Positions 57,943-64,000 of a stretch of 64,000 bases of DNA are shown piece after piece; within the stretch, counting starts at the first letter, position 1; every line of letters begins with the position of its first letter. The notes below the pieces were generated by a model. That model saw only the letters and a program-made list of their open reading frames with translations, was not told where the DNA came from and made no database searches. The stretch is taken from NCBI GenBank assembly GCA_025766275.1, contig JAFKAC010000010.1, forward strand, positions 1,488,001 through 1,552,000, in the 5' to 3' direction. A program made the translations under genes and the position numbers. Source of the DNA: Lactarius indigo. Lineage: Eukaryota > Basidiomycota > Agaricomycetes > Russulales > Russulaceae.

Positions 57943-60227
57943 TTAAAGGGAGCCCATGCCCTCGTGGTACGCAACAAACGCACGCACTCCCAAAGCCACG
58001 ACCAGAGTTATCGTCACAGCCCACATCTTGCGCGCCGACGACTCATGACGGCGACGCCATTCGTCCGCGCCAGGACCTTCGACCTCAAAGTCGTCCCATC
58101 GCGGCTTCCGCAACCACCACCAGAGTAGTACAAGAGGGCCAGGGAACGTGCTGAAGATGCGGCCACGCGCACCGGTGCGGTACCACGACGTGCATTGCGT
58201 CCAGACTGAGTTGTTAAGCCGTACCTGCAGCATGTCGTTGTACTTGTCCGTCGCCGTATCCGTGGGAACTACGCTCGTGAGCGCTCCGGAGCGCACGGGC
58301 GCGAGAAGCTGGAGAATGTACGGGATCTGGGATTCTTCGGAGAATATGGCAGATGTGTGGCCTGTGATCGTGTTCGGACCTGACCCAATGGGATGGGGCA
58401 GTGTCAGTGATAAGCAAAATGCGACGATTGATGGCCATGGTAACAACTCGCCTTGCATCATGAAGAAATTCGGGAAACCAGGGACTGTGGTCCCCAGGTA
58501 CGCTGTTGGCCCGCCATGTGCATCATTGTATTCTTTCAATGTACCCCTCGTACCGCACACATTCAAAGGGTAGTCGTCCTGTCATGTCAAAGGTGTGGTC
58601 GAGTCAGAGTGCCATCGGAACGACCAAACAGTACGTACCGTCACAAAGCCTGTACCGCATATTATTACGTCGAGATGGACTTTCTCTCCTAATCAATGCA
58701 AGATACATTAAATATTGTTGACAAGAGAGCGAAGCATACAAACCAGTCTCCGTGACGACACCGTCTGATTCGACGAGCGCGACGTTGTCAAAAGTCAGGC
58801 GAACATTTGGACGGCTCAACGACCGGAGATAGCCTTGGTCGCGTACAATCCGCCTGCATCCGAATGCTGGAAAGTGTTCACTTTAGTTAGGCTCTCGTAA
58901 AGGGTTGAGCGCGCACGGTATGTCGGAATGATGAGGCGATGATATTTAGAAGGGGCAGTCTTTTTTACATAATCCAACGAAACCTGAGCCGCCGGAGCAT
59001 GAGTGAGAAGCGGGTCAAAGACCTTGCTCGTAAGTTACCTTGGTCATATATTTGTTTGCGTAGTGGTTTCCTTTTCCTTTGAAGACAAGGAAGGCCATCT
59101 CGTACTGCACGTCGTGTCAGTCAGGCGGAATAAGATCCGAACAGAGCATACTGAAGCTGCAATCGCGAAGCGATGAATGCGCTGCACGAACGGAATGTGC
59201 GCAAATGCCCATTTCGTGATTTCCCGGTAAGGAACGAGTGGCTTGTATTCCGCAGATTCAGAAGAAGTGAGCGCTTGAATAACGATATACTTACCGCCGG
59301 TACAAACCACATCTTGGTGCGTGCGAAATTGACGACACTGACAGTGGGATTTTTGGATATGGCCGGAATAAATTGCGACCTGAGAAAGGAATTGCACATT
59401 TTGCGCAGTTAAAAGAGGCGAAGAAAGACGTACGCGGAACTTCCATTACCTAGAACACCAACGCGCTTTCCGTGTAGGTCGACGTCGTGCCTCCAGCGGG
59501 CCGAATGGAACACCTCCCCCTTGAAAGACTCCATCCCTTGCAATTTGGGTATTTTGGGTACGAGTAGCACTCCAATGGCGGATACGAGGGCAGTCGCGCG
59601 AGTCACCTGCGTCTCGCCTGTGCGCACGTCGCGTGTCTCGATGCACCACACTTTCGCATCCGCATCCCACTCGGCCTTGTCTAGCGACGTGTGGAATCGA
59701 CAGTGCTTGCGCAAGCCATACTTGTCTGTTAATCTCTGTATATATCCAAAAATTTCCGGTTGGGTGCCATGGGAGTTTTTCCAATCTGACTTGAGGTCCG
59801 TGGAGAGGGAGTAGAAGTGGACATTCACATCGGAGGCACAGCCCTGTAAGGAGGAGCGATAAGAACGGGATTCGTCGGTAAGCCCGTTAAGATACGTACA
59901 GGGAAGGTGTTATCCTATGAACCCGTTGAATTCGCGTGAGAACACGGAAGCGGTGTTTGCGAAGACTCACTCTCCATGTTCCGCCAACATCTGCTCCACG
60001 TTCATAAATCTGTAAGACGTGTCCCAGTTCAAAAAAATTTGCCGTGCTCCAGTGTGCACTAACTCACCACGAAGTCATCAAAACCCCATTTAGTTTTGAG
60101 GGCGATGGCGACTGCGAGGCCTCCGAAGCTGTAGGTTTGAAGTTAGCCTGGATTTGAGTCAAATGGGAAGGGCTCACCCAGCGCCGACGATGGAAACGCT
60201 GAACCCAGGACTGGTTTTATGGGCCAT
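57943..60227 (-). CDS. M4: Baeyer-Villiger-type flavin monooxygenase, inverted copy with shortened C-terminus
   Basis: Minus-strand exons 60178-60227, 60068-60128, 59971-60009, 59900-59914, 59434-59843, 59295-59379, 59152-59241, 59039-59104, 58917-58983, 58744-58866, 58639-58688, 58452-58578 and 57943-58379 join into 539 codons. The exon pattern is that of M1-M3. Motifs [17 protein letters not shown] and GNGSSA are intact; the late GTG motif reads CGTGFVT with Cys in place of Tyr. Intron 4 starts with GT, intron 12 with GC. Compared with M3, the codons for GFSE read GSL-stop, so the protein ends early while related sequence goes on downstream. Loss of this tail leaves all cofactor motifs, so activity is possible. 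Confidence 0.85.
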
Positions 60228-60285
60228 ATTTTGTTGAAGGGGGGAAAGGAGGTGAAGTGGCGTAGTTAGTACCCAAGGCTGCCTT

Positions 60286-60293
60286 GATTATAA
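60286..60293 (-). promoter_or_regulatory. TATA-like element of monooxygenase M4
   Basis: TTATAATC on the minus strand lies about 60 bp before the M4 start. Flanking sequence resembles the M3 promoter (CTTCTGCAAA, GTGATCGGTG). Confidence 0.4.
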
Positions 60294-62830
60294 GGTCGAA
60301 GAGAACGCGCAATCGAATAAAAATGCGTAAAGCTCCACCGATCACCGGGAAAAATCGAGTTCGCAGAAGCTGCATCTGTAATGTGTGTGCCATGCAGCAT
60401 CGGTGTAGCAACCAGGATAATCTTCGCCGCTACCATAGTGAGCAAGATAGCAAGTCTAATCCCAGTACTGAATGTCACTAGATTACACTCAGTAGTCCGT
60501 AGAAATTGCAAGTCGAGAGCAGACGGTAATGGCATCCATCAGTGACAACTTGGATCGTGCATTCTTCCAGCTCGCTATCTCACCAGTGGACCACTTCAAG
60601 TTTACCGCGACTCATCTTCAAACCCCGATTTCTTTATTTTTATTTGTATAAACGAATTTAACAGCAAGCCCTAAATTCCAGAAGAGCATTCTAATGTCTT
60701 ATGATGTCTTACAATAATTTATACTTTGGACAATTGTATTTTAAGACCCTTTATACAAAAACAATTAATGCTTGTAAATTACCTTACAATGGTTATTATA
60801 AGTTACAATAGGTGTTATAAACTAGTTCGATGGTAAACCACTCCGAAATTCGTTTCCCCCTATTTCATGCAGAAGTGTGCATACGAATGACGGGAAGGGG
60901 GGGCTCCTGTTTCAGTCCTTGATTATGCACAAGGGGGGCACAGGTGAACAGACAAAACTCAAGCATTGGAGGATCTTCACAATAGCCGCGCACAGAGTGC
61001 TCTCGATGCCAATTCCTAACAACGCGAAGCCGATTTCACCTGCCAGTGAGGACCCCCTCGAGGTGAAAACGAGCGTCAGGGACGGCCGGCGCAATTTCGA
61101 CCTTGCTTCTGGAGGATCCGGAGTGCGAATGTGTCCACAATCGATACAGCAGCTAAGTTGCAGCACATTCAGACTAGATTCAATTGCGGTGAGAAGAACG
61201 AGGTTGGTAAAGCCAAGGGTAAAGCTGACCAAAAAGTGGCCCCGTCCATATGACACTGTCTGGGGGATGTCAGCGCGAACAATCACGTGCAATCTCCACT
61301 TTGATGTACAAAGAATGTTAAAAAAGTTGAGAGCTTTTTCTAATCGATGGCTCGCTGCATAGAAAATTTGCCGTCACACGACTTTTCACCTTGTGACAAG
61401 GAGTACGAGAAAACTGAAACCAGAACCTTCGAATCAAGCGGGTGGTGGAATGGACGTCGTCGGGTAGTTTTCGTACTTGTCGCTTGCCGTGAGCCCGATC
61501 CTGCTCAGAAAGATATTGGGGCTTGTATTGGGGCGTTCGATACTGCGCTTTGTGAGTACCGAAGTGGGTCCCAGTGACCCTTAATTATAAATGATCCTGT
61601 GAAGAACGAAACACAGAAACGGTTCTCCGTCGTTCGTCGTTGGTGCAAAGTGGCGTGCGATCCTACTACAGCAAGGCTATAGGTTAAACTCTAACCAATA
61701 CGCCGCGGTCATGCGTAGTGCTTTTATTTCGCGCTTTGCGCCGACCTCCTACGTCAAATCACACGATACAATGCCGGAGAAGTACAGAAGCGGATGGCAG
61801 TTTCAACAAGGTGTGCGATTCAAAACCAAACAAAAGAGTGGAACAAACTTGTGCTGGAAAGGGCGCGCATCGCCCGCCATGTGTGCCCTAAATACAGAAA
61901 TACAGTCGAGCAGACCGACGAGCCAATGGAATGCTAACGGACCACGGACCCACAGATGGGTTACTAACTTCTAGTAACAACGTTAACTAGTTCCCAGCCC
62001 GTCTCAACTAGCGAGCTTGCATGGGGAAGACCAGTACGGTGGCAACATATGCATAATATCATGGACAAGGCAGAGGTACACAACCTCTGCACATACTTCA
62101 AGAGTCCAGGGGCATGGGGGGAATCCCTTTGTTTGCGACCGTCTTGGGGATTAGACAAGGTTGGTACCTTGATGTAGAGTCCACCTAGGCCAGATTACCT
62201 CCCTGACATCCGACCTTGGCTACATTGCAATCACGTGGTAGTGCTGTTAGGTGGCATAGGAGGACACGTTCCACATGGGGTAGGCATGGGATCGATTGGG
62301 TTGTTCGGAAGATCCATAGGTTTAAACAAGATGCGAGCGCACATCTAGGCCCTTCGGATAATTTTTCTGATGAGATTTTATCTTGGATACGGAAGGTGCG
62401 GGGCAGTTCTGATTCCGTTCAAAGGTCCGTGCAGAAACCATAAAACTCCCAAATAACGCACGTTTGTGACTTCATACTTCGCAGCCGTCCAGTTCTTCGC
62501 CTGTCCCGTCGCATCCCGAGTTAAGTTACACGAGAGTACAACCGCCTATCCCCACAAGGGTAGCACGTTGTTCCACATACCTCGTCAATGAGCCAAGTCA
62601 AAACGGGTGCATCACCTAACTATTTGAAAAGAGGCGCATCTGGGCCTCGACGAAGGCGAGTCTCGAATTATACGTGTAAAGGCTACATAACGGAGTACGA
62701 CCTGGAGGTCAGATGAGGACTAGAGAGTTCAAACGTGCGCGAAGAGTCAGAGTGACGGCCTCGATCCCCTGAGTTCGGAGTCTGTTGCTGACGTTGCATC
62801 CCTTTGGGGGCAAGGAGAAGAACAGTTGTA
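60294..62830. other. Intergenic between M4 and CFIm25
   Basis: An AT-rich patch lies at 60640-60830. Frames at 60877-61362 (plus) and 60912-61292 (minus) overlap each other and resemble no family I know. CFIm25 3' UTR should lie in the last 200 bp. Confidence 0.5.
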
Positions 62831-63877
<1,047 letters not shown>

Positions 63878-64000
63878 TGGTTATCGTGACGATGGTGAGC
63901 TGGCGAGGGTTGAACCTGAGAGAGACGGATTGACCGGCAAACCCCGTGTTACCGAGAAGACGAATTGAACGAATTCGGATCCGGTGTTGATAAGTTTGCT

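Noticed and set aside
60529..60640. Short reading ASISDNLDRAFFQLAISP that recalls reverse transcriptase motif spacing
   Set aside because: Only about 35 codons, with no flanking polymerase, integrase or protease motifs; too little to call a retroelement.
60877..61362. 161-codon plus-strand frame and an overlapping 126-codon minus-strand frame
   Set aside because: They overlap on opposite strands, show no known motifs or intron signals, and lie in an otherwise empty stretch.

Overview
The window is eukaryotic, almost certainly from an agaricomycete (mushroom-forming basidiomycete). Genes are cut by many short introns (about 42-75 nt, GT-AG with a few GC-AG). The housekeeping proteins (Rab geranylgeranyltransferase beta, TFIIS, Atg22, SUMO, CFIm25) are fungal in character, and the window holds an F-box family and an unnamed companion family that I recognise from agaricomycete proteomes. 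All gene names rest on motif recognition from memory; exon joins were built by hand and each was checked for reading frame.

Region 1 (1-5007) is ordinary single-copy sequence: the 3' part of BET2, a convergent nine-exon TFIIS gene with an 11-nt microexon, and a divergent, intact ATG22 whose start codon directly follows a short telomere-like CCCTAA run.

Region 2 (about 5.0-35.95 kb) is a decayed modular tandem array. Each unit has a plus-strand companion (an ATG22 copy or a cyclophilin copy, all pseudogenes), then on the minus strand an uncharacterised protein here called X, and an F-box protein here called F. The order along the window is A-X1-F1, A-X2-F2, C-X3-F3, C-X4-F4, A-X5. The companions are ruined, but all four F genes are open, and X1, X4 and X5 have complete four-exon frames with start codons. 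X2 and X3 have lost their start codons, yet both can be spliced in frame to the F gene upstream of them through a phase-1 intron at the matching place, giving predicted F-X fusion proteins. A roughly 19-bp GATA-containing element sits 250-340 bp upstream of every F gene.

Region 3 (36.7-39.75 kb) has a six-exon SUMO gene with one GC-AG intron, and an HNH-endonuclease-domain gene with an apparent one-base frameshift at a G5 run. From 39.75 to 45.4 kb I recognise nothing.

Region 4 (45.4-60.3 kb) is a cluster of four Baeyer-Villiger-type flavin monooxygenases with the same splice structure. Three are on the plus strand and one is inverted, tail-to-tail with the third. A broken CFIm25 copy lies between the facing pair, and the intact CFIm25 gene (62.8-63.9 kb) follows. 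The cluster looks like a recently expanded metabolic family; its substrate cannot be read from sequence.
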